From NCBI GenBank assembly GCA_019693395.1, contig JAAMXP010001074.1, positions 1 through 64,000 on the forward strand: a stretch of 64,000 bases of DNA, read 5' to 3'. Shown here in pieces: positions 11,186 to 23,100 of this stretch. The DNA is from Ettlia oleoabundans (lineage: Eukaryota; Chlorophyta; Chlorophyceae; Chlamydomonadales). The translations under genes were made by a program, and so were the position numbers. The notes below the pieces were generated by a model. It was not told where the DNA came from. It worked only from the letters and a program-made list of their open reading frames with translations, and did not search any database. The number at the start of each line of letters is the position of its first letter. The stretch's first letter is position 1.

Positions 11186-14154
11186 ATGGAACTGGACGAC
11201 ATAGCAAGCACTAGCGATGCAAAGGCGAAGTCAGATCAGTACCGACAAGTCCTAGAGCAGGCCGTGGCCTCGGGCGACGCCACAGCATGTCGGCGCTTTG
11301 TAGACCACGGTGCGTGGCTGTTGAACGGTAATCGAGAATCAGCTCATCGCAACGTGCGCAGCGTTGAGTCCAGCTACCCGCCACTCTCGCCGGCCCACCC
11401 TCCGACCTGCCCGCCCGACGCCTGCAGTGCTGTCGGACGCGGTCCCCCTAGTCCTTAGCCGCCAGCTGCTGCTGGCATTTGCACAAAACCTGCAGCAACT
11501 GGCCTCTGATGTGCGGCAAGAAGTCGCCACATAGTGAGCAAGCTCAACCCTGCTGCTGTTTGTCTGCATGTCTCGAGCTGTCATTCTGTGCTGGCTCCGC
11601 GGCTGTACCTGGCTGTCTTGGCTGTGGCGCTGCTGTCATGACAGCTATTCATGACACCCACGGTTCAAATCTCACCCTCACCTGCTGCACCATGTGGCTG
11701 GCAATACTGCCATATCACCACATCACGCCAACCCTCTCCCCCATGCAGTGCGCTAGAGAGGGTGCAGCCGCGTGCGGTAAGTTACGAGGAGCAAGTGTGC
11801 GCCCTAAGAGAGCAGCTGGCAGCCCTTTACCAGGCACAGGAGGAGTGGAGCAAGGCGGCACAGGCCCTAGCAGGGATTGACCTTGACTCTGGAATGAGGC
11901 AGCTGGATGCAGGTGTGCAGCATGGCAGGGCTGCATGGCAGGGTGGTCTGGTAGTGTGGGTGCAAGCGGGCAATAGGCAGCTAAAAGCAATCGGGGTGTG
12001 TTGAAGTTTGGATTGAAGTTTGAAGCGACTTGAGATGATGCTGTGGGTGCTCAGGGCGGCAACTGATGGAGGTGCTGGTTTAAATTGGTAACCATGGTAT
12101 ACCTCACCCATCCCCACCTTTCCCAGTTGCCAGCCAAAGGACCACGACATTTAGTTTACATTTTTCAAGACCATACGCAGACATCAAGCTGGGCATGGAC
12201 GCAAAGATAGCCATAGCGACATCTAAGTCACAGTCATGTGCCTGACCGTGGCACCCACCATCCTCCCCATTGCAGAGTACAAGCTGGGCACCAACGTGAA
12301 GATATCCATGCTGTATTTGGAGGATGACGATGCGGTGTCAGCAGAGACCTACATAAAAAAGGCGGCGGCCCTGCTGGCGTCGTGCAAGGTGCGCGTGGGG
12401 GGGTGCTGCGCACTTGGCTGTACGGGTCATGGGTCGGTCGATGGGTGGTTGAGGAGATTGAGGGGGTTGCATGCTTTGGTAGGCATAGGGGGAAAACATC
12501 AGGCTTAGGCTTGTCGATGAGCGTCACGGCAGTTGGTGCCTTACCATGGTGTGCAGATCAAGGAGAAGCTTGACACCGCGTTGCGATGCCTTCTTGCCTC
12601 CTCCTGCAGCACAGCTGCCGCAGTGCTGTCCATTGCATCCCACTGTACCGCTGCTGATGTGATGCACACCCACATTGCACTACGCGCACTGCACCGCAGA
12701 ATGAGGAGCTTGAGCTGCAGTACAAGACCTGCTACGCCCGCATCCTGGACAGCAAGCGGCGCTTTCTGGAGGCAGCCACCCGCTACTACGAACTCAGCCA
12801 AGTGGGGAGGCGAAGAATCGGGGAGCACGAGGTGAGGCTGTGCTTGTGTGGTGTTGCTGGGGCGATGGATGCCGGCCCACACCGCCCACCTTCCTCACTT
12901 AAAACACCCTTAAAAGCCAATGTCATGGCCAAACAAATCTGTTTCCCAGCTGCCAGAACAGCACAGGACCACGCCTCCTGCTCTCAGTTGTTGAGTGCCT
13001 GACACTTTTCCTCAACTCCCCTCTTACTTTTCACAGATATCAGAGGATGACCTTGACCAAGCCCTGCTGTCGGCCATCAAGTGCGCCATTCTGGCTGCGG
13101 CGGGCCCCCAGCGCTCCCGCGTGCTGGCAACACTGTACAAAGATGAGCGCTGCGCCAAGCTGCCGCTGTACCCTTTCCTGGAGAAGGTGTACCTGGAGCG
13201 CATACTGAGGCCCGCAGAGGTGGGTGGCGGGTGGGTGGACACGTGAGGGTGGAGATGAGTGGCTGTCTGGCTGGCTGGGTTAATGTATGTTCAGCAAACT
13301 GTGGCCATCTGAGTGGATGTAAGTTGCGGATATTTGGGTGGTGATGTGTTTGCATTGCAGTGCAAGCTAAGGCCACCGGGGAGGGGTGGCTGGGCCGAGC
13401 TGCTGGCATTGTGTCTTCAAGTGGGACGGTGGTGCTGTTATTGGTAGAGAAAATGGTTGTACAGGTGGCGATGGACCTGCTGCCACCTAGCTATGGTGGT
13501 TGGTTGATCTTGGCTATAACCTTCCTTTCCACACCACCTCCACTCCCCACTACTTTTCTTCGCCCTCCGTAGGTTGAGGCATTTGCCCAAGGCCTTGCCA
13601 CCCATCAGCTGGCCACCCTGCCCGACGGCTCCACGGTATTGGAGAGATCAGTAACGGAGCACAACCTGGAGGCTGCGTCAAAGCTGTACAACAACATACG
13701 GGTGGAGGAGCTGGGCGCTCTGCTGGGGGTGCCGGGAGACAAGGCGGAGGCTGTGGCCTCACGCATGGTCATGGAGAGTCGCCTCAAGGTGGGAGGGCTG
13801 CTACATGCATACATTTCAGTGGGGTGGGGTGGGGTGGTTTGAGGTGGGGTGGGGGCTTGGGTGCGTGTTTGCAGTTTTAGGGTGACCTCGTTGAGGACAC
13901 CAGTGTGCTAGCAGCCTCTTTTTCAGCCATTTCCAAGGTGCTGTGCTTGAGCTGTTGTACATACTTGGTCCCATATGTACTGCCGCGTGCTCCATGATGT
14001 ACTGCAGGCCATAATTGACCAGGTGGACGGGTTGATCACCTTCAAGGCAGCCCCTGAGCCGCTGCAGCAGTGGGACCGCAACATTGCAGCGGTGTGCCAA
14101 GCAGTGAATGCTATCGTGGACGAAGCGGCATCCAAGGGATTACCTGCCAGCTAG
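11186..14154 (+). CDS. CSN4: COP9 signalosome subunit 4
   Basis: Eight exons (11186-11309, 11428-11533, 11749-11912, 12276-12388, 12700-12801, 13037-13219, 13573-13788 and 14008-14154) give 384 residues, against about 406 for animal CSN4. Distinctive stretches are [64 protein letters not shown] and a C-terminal [10 protein letters not shown]. These form the helical repeats and C-terminal PCI (winged-helix) domain that anchors the subunit in the signalosome, which removes NEDD8 from cullin-RING ligases. The ATG at 11186 gives an acidic start, MELDDIA. All introns are GT-AG and the phases are consistent throughout. Confidence 0.95.
13821..13858 (+). repeat. G-rich GGGGT repeat in a CSN4 intron
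   Basis: Repeated GGGGT blocks, then TTTGAGGTGGGGTGGGGG, lie just inside CSN4 intron 7. Four or more G-runs of three or more bases on one strand could fold into a G-quadruplex in the pre-mRNA. Confidence 0.6.
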
Positions 14155-14605
14155 TCCTTTAGAAACACCGCTCAGCTAGGTGGCACGGCCAGGTGGATGC
14201 CTTACTGGCTAAAACCAGCACTGTTACCACCTGGTTTTAAAACTTTTGCGTAGTAGGTAGCCTTCGACATAGACCATACTTAATCATCATTGCCAGAGGT
14301 ACTGTCGGCAGTCTGGTTTTGTAGTTGCGCATTGGCAGAAGAAATGCAAGGGGATGCGGCTGGCTTGCTACCCAAGGAGGGTACAAGAAGCAGCAGGTCA
14401 GGGGCGAAGGACATGACCGTATTTTCGGCATTGCATTGGTACAAGGCAACACCATCAAACAAATCGGCAGTAACCTCCAGATAACAGAAGGTGGCGGTAA
14501 GCAGTGGAAGCACTATGTAAGCCATGACAGGCCAACACGGCACAAATGCACACTGTGGTTACGAAGCAGATGGCCCATACAGTATGTGTTACTGCAATCA
14601 CCCCA
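14155..14605. other. Convergent 3' region, CSN4 versus TMEM53-like gene
   Basis: The 451 bases between two convergent stop codons hold both 3' untranslated regions. A plus-strand TGTAA at 14516-14520 could end CSN4. Open frames in this stretch are short and show no family resemblance. Confidence 0.45.
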
Positions 14606-15982
14606 TCACTTGGCAGCCTGCAGGCCCCGCAGGAAATCAAAAAGCGCCGTGGTGTACTCGTCGGCGTGGTGGCGCAGGTGTGCCACGTGGCCAGACTGCT
14701 CCCACTTGAGTGCTGCCACTGAATCCGAGCCCAGCTGACGCTGCCGCGCCGCCACCAATTCATCTAGCTTAGCATGGTCGCACAGAGGGTCGTCGGCACT
14801 GTAGAGGTACAGGGACTTGCTGCCCAGCTGCAGGTTCTGCATGTTGCGCCTGCAGTGGGGCCCAACACGAAACAAGGGAGGCGGGGAGGTGGTGAGATGG
14901 CAGGCTTGGGTGTGTTTTTGAGGTACAGCTGCTTACGATAAAAAAGGATGACGAAGGGGATGGGCCAGGGGGCGGTGCGGCAATTGATGAAAACACCTCC
15001 GAAATAGAAGCTTCTTGTTGAACCGTCAAACAGATAGCCAGATGCCAGCCAGCACAGCATAGGAGCAAGGCAGGCTTGGGATATGGTGCACAAGCCGCTG
15101 CCAGCAGCAGGCGCCGGCAGCAAGGCTCACCAGAACTGCCAGGGGCGGAATGGAGAGACGATGACAAGGACTACCAGAATGAGGTAGAACAGCCCTGCTG
15201 CCAGAATCCTGACCGGCAGGCTGCGCCCTTGGCCGATGGCGGCGGCGCCTTCCGTGGGATGCATATAGCATGGGGATGAGTCAAAGATGGTGCCAGTGAT
15301 GCGGCTGCCAAAGTGGCGGTACTGCTTTGTGTTCCGCACCAACCAGTCGACCTGCTCCAGCGCAAAGGCGCCGCCTGCAGGTGAAGTTGGAAAGGGAAAG
15401 AGCGCCATAGTTCCTTATGAGCGGGGAAGGCGGTAAAACTGCGAGAGTGGAATCTGCTGGGAGTGCATCCAGCAGGTGCTGTCAAGGGGTGTCAACATGT
15501 CTGAACTCAGCTGAGCGTCGCTCATGTCAACGCATCCCCGCACGCCATTTGAAAAAACGTAGAAAACAAGTTGCCGCTGGGCCAGCGAGGGGCTCAAGCT
15601 GTCCAGGAAGTTCAGCAGATGGGTGGCAAACCGGCGGCGGGGCCATTCGACTGGCGAGAAAACTGCGGTTGACGGCTGCACGGTCCGCACTGTAGGGTAG
15701 CCCTCCGCACTCAGTAGGTTAGAGTACTTGGAAACGTGCCTGTCTTGAGCACCGTACCAGCCCAGTATCACCTGCAAGTGCCAAGTGACAGGTGAATGAG
15801 CCAGCTGTGGGCAGGACGACAGTATGCACCGCCCCTTGCCTACAAGGCCCAACCCACTGGAGGTCGCTGCCATACCAACCGGGCATGCTTCGACAATTAC
15901 TCACCACCAATGGCGCATCGTCGCCCTCTGCTTTGCTTTCTGGCAGAGTTAGCTTGAAGCCAAGTTGCACACCGCGCTCCAT
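14606..15982 (-). CDS. TMEM53/DUF829 family alpha/beta-hydrolase-like protein
   Basis: The minus-strand exons are 15905-15982, 15546-15771, 15131-15374 and 14606-14849, giving 263 residues. Family landmarks are VILGWYGAQDRHVSKYSNLL, the nucleophile-elbow-like FYVFSNGGAFALEQ, TGTIFDSSP, a hydrophobic LAAGLFYLILVVLVIV segment and YLYSADDPLCDHAKL followed by SGHVAHLR, which would supply the acid and His. TMEM53 proteins sit in the nuclear or ER membrane in animals; the biochemical activity is unproven. The second intron must use a GC donor (ATG|GCGTGC at 15545) to rebuild FSNGGAF. An alternative GT donor two bases later would break the frame. Confidence 0.86.
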
Positions 15983-16480
15983 CGCTCCCTCCCTTCCTAT
16001 CGATCCTTTCCTGGCAAATTCACGCTAATGGGTGGTATAGATATGGAAAACATGACGGTCAGGTAATCGGTCATGCGCCCTTGAATAATCGCAACCCGTC
16101 TGGCAAGGGTCATGTAATGTTGAAAGCGGCGGGAGGTGGCGGCGCGTCGCCAACTGTTATGGGGGTTGGTGGCAGGCCCTCTAGCATCCTGAGTGCATCA
16201 TGGAGAAATAAACAAGTCACATTGCCTGTTGCATGTGAATTTGTTGACATTATCAGCTTCTGCCAACTGTGATGGCAAGAGGCGGGGCAGCATGCCGCCA
16301 CAAGAGGGCGTGGTTCTAGGCAAGGTGATGTGCATCTATTTACAATGCTAGTTCACTAGAATGTAATCAAATAGTAATTGTGCTTTGTTGTTGTACACTG
16401 GTGCGCTTGGCAGGTTCTGCGCCAGAGCAACGAGAGAATAAATAAAATACATTTGCCGGGTACGCCTGGTTGCGCAACAA
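15983..16480. other. Intergenic region between GT61-like and TMEM53-like genes
   Basis: The 498 bases hold the 5' leader and promoter of the TMEM53-like gene and the 3' end of the GT61-like gene, which is transcribed in the same direction. A minus-strand TGTAA (TTACA at 16340-16344) lies 137 bases past the GT61 stop. No coding region is supported. Confidence 0.5.
16340..16344 (-). terminator. TGTAA poly(A) signal candidate for GT61-like gene
   Basis: TTACA on the plus strand reads TGTAA on the gene strand, 137 bases downstream of its stop codon. Confidence 0.4.
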
Positions 16481-19400
16481 TCAAGTCTCCCGGTTTTCTG
16501 GCTGGGTGGTGTTTGGGCAGCGGGTGCCTCTGTTGATGATGCCTGCCGCATCAAAATTGAAGCGGTGCTGCCCAGCCGCAAAGTACTCCACCAGGTACCG
16601 CTGCTGGCTGCCCCCAGCCGATACCACCTCTTGCAATACTGCATCCACAGCTGCCCAGGGGACCCGCACGTTGCGGTCACGCGGCCACCACTCTTCAAGG
16701 CCTGTCCCTGCCAGCTCATCAGGGCCGGGTGTGGAAGCTGCGGGGTCGCACAACACCGCAAGCCACCATAAGACCTGGGAGGTAGCATCCTGCAGAGAAA
16801 CATAGAAGGCATGCGGGTCAGGACAATACTAGGTGGAGCCGAAGGGGAACATGCAGAGATACAGGGAGAGCTGGCAGAGGCAAATGGGCGTGGGGTTATC
16901 CAGGTTACCGACCACGAGAGTTCGCTTGCAAGTGCTGCTTCATGAGAAGTAAAGACTCGGCACACCCATCCTTGCGAGTTTTCAAACTGGCCCCCCTCCC
17001 AAAACATAATGCCGCATCTCTTTGCAACCCCAACCTGCCAGCCAACCCCAAACATTGTCACATCCTACCTTGGAGTTTGTGCTGCTAAAGACAAAGCTGC
17101 CACGGCCGTATTCAAATTGGTAGGGAGTGATTTCAATCACGCTGCTGCCCGACCGCATCATCCAGCTGTTGGCCAGGTTGGCACCATGGATGCCAATGAA
17201 CACATCTGCCTCCCTCGCCGCCGCCACTCCAGCAGCCACATCTGGCAGTGAAATCTGCAGAAGACATAGCGGGAGTGGCGTTTTCTCAACGTAGCTGTCC
17301 TGAATGGCTCATGTCCCACACCTTATGGCAGGCTGGTTGGCCGGCAAAAGCAATGGTGAGCCGGCCTTTGCACCCTCACCTCCTGGCATTCGGCGGTGAC
17401 TGGCTTGGTGCTGCCAGGCGGGTGGTACTGCCAGGAGCTGCACTGCTCTAGCAGCTCTGCAGCGTTCAATAGCTGTCGTCCCTCCCCGCCGCGCTTCATC
17501 AGCATAACTTTCAGCCGACCCCTAGTGGCCGCCCGCTGAGGCTCGCCGCCAGCTCTTGTCGCCGCATCTTGCAAGGTGATGGCGTCTGGCACAGCCCGCC
17601 TCGCTGCCTGCTGCTGCCGCCCCTTGTGCTGCACGTATCCCACCAATGCCTGGCCGTAGCTGTAAGGCTCAAGTGGAATCTCCGTTTCCAGCCGCTGTTG
17701 CTGCTCCTGCTCACTCAGGAGTGCTTCCTCCGCTGGGGCCAGCCCTGTGGCCATCGCAAAGTTGCGGCCGCAGAAAAACACGGTCTGGAAACAGCGTTGC
17801 TCGCCACCCTCGAAGCTAACAGGCTGGTCCGAGTCATCCAACTGCATCAAGGAGTGATGGTGTGGCCAGTAGGCGACAGGCAAGCAGGCAGGTGCTGGAT
17901 TGCGACGGTAAATACAGTGCCATGTGCACCAGGATGGCCGGGAACGCAACCCGCAAGCCTGGAGGAGCAGCCCTTCTGCTCACAAACTGACAAAGCAACA
18001 TAACAGCCGCACAGCTGCGACTACTATCTGGGTACCTGCTGGCCTGGGCGGATCCCTGGCGGCAGTCGCCGACTGAAATCTGCCATGCTCTGCACCGATA
18101 GCCCGCTTAGCGGCGGAAGCAGCTGCGTCTCTGGCTGAGTCAGCGGCAGCCCGTCAGGCGTCACCATTACCAGCTTGGCGTGCTGGCGCCAAGGCGTGCG
18201 GCGAAGCAGTGCATACGCTTGCGCCGCCATATCTGCATGCAGGGAACAGGGCGCCAGATTGGGCAACCATGCTAAGCAGCATGGCAATAGGAGACATGCT
18301 GGTTGCAAACAGCAAGAGCCACAATATATAGTGGAGGAGAGCACGCAAGCAAGGGCGGGGTGACCGTTGTTTTGCGTTGCACGCACAGTGCCCGGCCTCA
18401 CCTTTGAAGATATGAAAGAAGTTGGCCCGCCAAGATGAATACAGGAATACTGGTACCGTGCAATTCGAAAAGTGTGGGGTTTGTAGGTAGGGCGCCGGCT
18501 CTTGCGAGGTGGCAGGCCGCATGGGCAGCGGCGGGAGGCGCCGGTTTTTGCCGGACGGCTGCACAACAACAGCAGCAGCAATGACGGGAGTTGGTATACA
18601 CACTTCCTTAAACTGGGCGTACATTTGCTTACTGATTAACCATGCAAAGTATGGGTCAGCTGGTGCACTGTAGCACATAGACCACTCTGCATTTGGTTAC
18701 ATTGCAGCTGCAATATCGCACCAAAACATCATATAGCAACCGCCGCAGCTGCAAGCCTTCCTCGCTTGTCACCTCCTTGCTGCTGGTCTTGCGCCACGGG
18801 TATTCGTATATCTGGCATAGGGAAGGATGTCACACAAGAAATGCGGCTGGGCATCAGGAGCTGGTCATGTGCTGAACCAAGTGTTGTTGGCGAAGCGAGC
18901 AGGAAACAATCAGGTGACCAAAATGAACAAAGAACCAGCTTTGCACCTCATCATCAACACACTGGCACATACCTGACCAGGAAAAACAGACCGGGTGATG
19001 CCGACAAGAGAAGCACAGCAGTTGGCCAACACTGCCACCGACCTGCCCACTCAAGTTCGCGACAAATACATACCCCACCTACTAACCTTGCTGGTGTCAA
19101 CCAGCAACTCTGGTAGGCGCCCAGCCCTGCGGTTGTCCAGCTGCTGGTATTTGTCGCCATACAGAATCAGCATGCCCTGGTCCACGCACACGTGTCGCAG
19201 ACGCTGGCAATGTTGCTCCCAGGGCGAACCGTCCAACTGAAGCTTACATTGCGGAAAGTGGGTGCTTCCGCTGTCGCCGACGTAAAGGCTGGCCCCAGCT
19301 GCTCTCTGACTCCATAGCTTTGGGTTTAAATGCCCGCGATGCGTCCAATGCAGGCCTCCCCAGCACAGTAGCGCCAGCACTGCAGCAGCCAGCAGGATGC

Positions 19401-19509
19401 TGCACGCGCACTGCGCAAGCGGCGGCCTAACGGCGGCCCCGGCCCCGGGCTGCCGCTGCTGTAGCCGCTTGAAGCCAAAGGGCGCCAGCGACCAGCGGGG
19501 GCTCTGCAA
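16481..19509 (-). CDS. GT61-like (DUF563) type II membrane glycosyltransferase
   Basis: The minus-strand exons are 19087-19509, 18773-18811, 18402-18612, 18036-18232, 17380-17841, 17069-17254 and 16481-16789, giving 608 residues. A basic N-terminus is followed by one hydrophobic helix (CSILLAAAVLALLCWGGLHW), so the protein is a Golgi- or ER-anchored type II enzyme. The family signature is in exon 6: DVFIGIHGANLANSWMM, then SGSSVIEITPYQFEYG, matching the HGAGLTN-type region of GT61 and EOGT enzymes. VMLMKRGGEGR, preceding it, fits the usual Arg-rich strand. Members add xylose, arabinose or O-GlcNAc to glycans or proteins; donor and acceptor cannot be called. The 39-base exon 2 is the least certain part. 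Confidence 0.8.
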
Positions 19510-20127
19510 CGGTTTTAAATAATCGATCAGTTGGGCCGGCGGGTCACGGAACTGCTAGCAGCAGATTGATGGCAACCCTGGACAGCAGCTGACAGCCCAA
19601 CACTAGAAGAGGCGTCCAGTCCTGCCATCACCTGCAGTTCATCGGCATCGCTGTCTGACCCAGACGAGCCGGACAAGCGGAGGAGCTTGACATCCTCCTT
19701 AACAACCCGAGCTCCCTTCATCCTGGCACCGCTTTGGGGCGCCAAAGGCACACTAATACTGCAGCGAAAAGCTGACCAATCGGTGGAACTGGCTAACTGG
19801 ATGCTCCCCGGCTGAGCCACGCGGCAAGCTGAGTCACACGAGCAGATGGAGGGTCACTCTAGGAACCATCTGATCTGAGTATAGATGCTGAACGCGTTGC
19901 AGGCATTGGCACAATCGCTTCAAGCAGAAGCTGCCCGTGTTCGGCTGCGCCAACGCCTGATGTGGTAGGGGGAGGTACTACCTTCAACCTCTCTGCCACC
20001 CTCCCCAAGTCAACAACATCGTCTGCATGCCCGATTTCTGTCATAAACTACAGATCTGACGAAGCCAACATGATCGGATGGTTTATCCAGAGGGGACCGG
20101 CACTGCAAAGCCTACAACTGGAACAGG
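19510..20127. other. Intergenic region between BIO3-BIO1 and GT61-like genes
   Basis: The 618 bases lie between tandem minus-strand genes. Two small minus-strand frames (19527-19820, 97 codons; 19859-20044, 61 codons) are open but resemble nothing known and could be 5' leader of the GT61 gene or 3' end of BIO3-BIO1. I see no other feature. Confidence 0.4.
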
Positions 20128-23100
20128 TCAGCCCAGGACAGCTGCCAGGTTGGCCAGGAGGGCGTCGCATTGCCGTCGCTCCGTCATAGGGGTGACCATC
20201 AGATAAACCACATCCCCGAGAGGCCTACCATACACGCCTTGCTGCCGCAGTTGTGATACCACAGCTGCTGCCGCATTTGAGCCGTAGCCTGTGCCATCTG
20301 TCCCTCGCAGCTGCACCGCCAGCACTGTCCCCAGGGGCACCACACTCTGTACCTTGGGGTGTGCGCTCAGCTCTGAAAGAGTTGCTTTGTCCCACAGCGG
20401 CCGCAGCTGACCGCAAGGGCCTGTGCAGCACCCTTCCTTCTGTTGGCAGCGGCCCAAGGCTTCAGGGGTGCACCAGTTGGGGTTAAGGGCAGGGTCGCAG
20501 TACAGCTGTAGTGCCGCCACTCCCGCCGCACAGCCAATGGGGTGTGCCGTGTAGGAGTGGCCGTGCAGCAGCGCCTGCACCTTGCTGTCCCCTACACCAG
20601 CACACATGAAAAGCAGCAAATAGACACGACTTGGGGGCGACCACATGCAGCCAAGTTGCCAAGTTGGGGCTAAGCCCGGCAAGTGCTGCCAACACATGGC
20701 CAACCCGAGCTTGGGTCGGCGCCATGCTTGGTTGTGCCAATGCGCTGCACATACCCCCGATGCGTGGTATTGAGTGCAGCAGATGCAGGCAGCCCACCTT
20801 ACCTTCAAAGGCTTTGAAAACGCTCTCTGTGGCCAAAGTGGCAGCAAGCGGCACTATTCCTCCTGTCAGCAGCTTGGCGTAGCAGGCAATGTCGGGGCTC
20901 ACTCCAAGCAGTGCACCCCCGCTGGGTGCGCCCAAGCGCCAGAAGCCTGTGAACACCTCATCAAATACCACAGGAATGCCCCGATCCCTACGAAAAGTCA
21001 CAAACGGGGGCAAGCTGCTTGGCCAGGGGGTTTGCAGTCAAGCCAGCCGTCGCACAAGCCAAGCCACGGCCAAGCATAACGCAAGGCACGGTTGCAGCGA
21101 AATGCTAGGAGTAGACTGCTTCCAGCAGCCCAGCGCTGTGTGTTTCAAGAGGGGGCAGCTGAAGCAGGCAGGCAGCTGCTAGCAGTCAGGAGAACGACTT
21201 GCACGCCTGATGATACAGCAGCAGACAGAGACGGCTTACCTGCAGATGTCAACTAGAACTCGTTGGTACAGCGGATCTATCAGGCGCATCCCTCCTGCCC
21301 CCTGCAGCACAGGCTCTAGAATGCAAGCTCCCAGCTGCCGCGCTGCGCTGCCATGATGGTCGCCCAGGCTCGGGCTGGCTGCCTGGTACGCATCCAGCTG
21401 CCTGCTGATGTTGTTGCGGTACGCTTCGTATAATGAGGTGCTGTACCGCTCGCTGCTGGTTGAGGTCCGCGCCGCCCCAATGCGCTGGTGTAGGTCGAAA
21501 ACCTCTGCCTGGCTGCTAAAATCCACCTGCAGTTGGTGGTGATGCTGCTGCTGGCCGCGTGCCGTCTCTTGCATGTCTGGCGGCAGCTGCACACGCCACA
21601 CGCCCTGCCGAAGAGCCACTGTAGGGGGGTCCAGGAACAGGCCCCGCCCACTGTACCAGGGAGTCTGCAGGCGGCCGTTGAAAGGGGAGGGCGCTACTGC
21701 CTCCATAGCCCCCAGCGTGTCGCCATGGTACGCCTCTCGCAGGCCCAAAACCTGGCACAATCAGCACACAGTAAGCAGCGGCCAGATTAACAAAGCGGTA
21801 GTAGCTTTGGGTAGTAGCCTGACAGGTATAGTCTGGCCACATGGTTGCAAACACGTCAGGTGCAATTGAACCAACAACACATTCTGCACAGCTTACACTG
21901 ATTAAACTTCCCAGAAGCAATCTGATGTGCCCATTAACAAACTGCACATTAAAGACGCCCACCGACATTGCACCGCAGATTCCTGCCCGCACCTCAAGCT
22001 CCATCGTTCTGCCCCCTTGCTGTGCTGCCGCAATGCTGCTGCCCTTTGACTGCACCTCGCCCCCAGAATCCAGCAGGTTGTGGTCCATCATGTACTTTCT
22101 GAAAGCCATCTTAAGCGCCACCTCAATTGCGGTGGAGCCATTGTCGGTGTAAAACACGCGAGCAGCCCAGCCGGCACCAACACCGTGGAGCAGCTTCTTG
22201 GCCAGCTGCAGGGGGGAAAGGAAACGGCAAGCGGCAGTGGTCCCAGGATGAGGCTGCCGGACATTGGCAGGGCAGGGCTGGGCTGATGAGCACAGCATAG
22301 GCGCGGCAGCAAAGATGCATTGTGCCAGCAAACCCGTTGCAGCATGGCATACAGGCAGCAGAAACAGGGTCTCAATGATGTGGCCGCGGCAGCAGCAGCA
22401 AAACCAGGCACACCTCTACCGCGGGCTCGTGGGCGTTTTCAGGAAACATGACGTGCCCATACCGCGCCGCTGCACTGCTAACGGCTCGCACCAGTTCCGG
22501 CTGAGCTTGCTGGTTGACCTGCAAGTGTGGCCGCGGGGAACGTGCATAGAGCAGGGGGGCGCAGGCCTTTTGAGCGTGCTGTTGGAGGGCTGTGAAGGCT
22601 TTATGGCATTCCAGCATATCAAGCAAGCATGTCCGCCAGCACGCACTGCTTGCAGATCAGTCAAACAGCGCCGTACATTTCTCTGTTGTAGAGCTATGCA
22701 GTAGGCCAGGCAGTACCACAATTGGCCCCACAGGTTAACCTGCCGCCACATGCAGTGCTCACCCCTTGGGTCCACCAGCTGGCACAAGAGTCATACAGAA
22801 GGTCCAGGCTGGCGCCACCGCTGCTGCTGCTGCTGCTGCTGCTGACTGCACTGATGGGGCCCCGGGTGCTGCCAGACGTTGCAGCTAGCGGCAGCTCTGA
22901 CCCCTGTTGTGGCTGCCCTGATTGTACTGCTGAGCCTGCATCTCCTGTGCTGCCTGCTGCAGTCGTTGTTGTTTGTGGAGCTGGTGCAGGGTTGAAGACA
23001 GAGAAGCTCTCACCCACCCTGCCGTCGATGACAGTCACTCCCGACACTCTGGCATGCTGCGTGAAGGGCCACCACAGCATGCTACTCGCCTCGCCTGCCG

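Noticed and set aside
19527..19820. Small minus-strand frame (97 codons) upstream of the GT61-like gene
   Set aside because: Low-complexity Ser/Ala/Asp content with no homology; it could be leader sequence. Not strong enough for a gene call.
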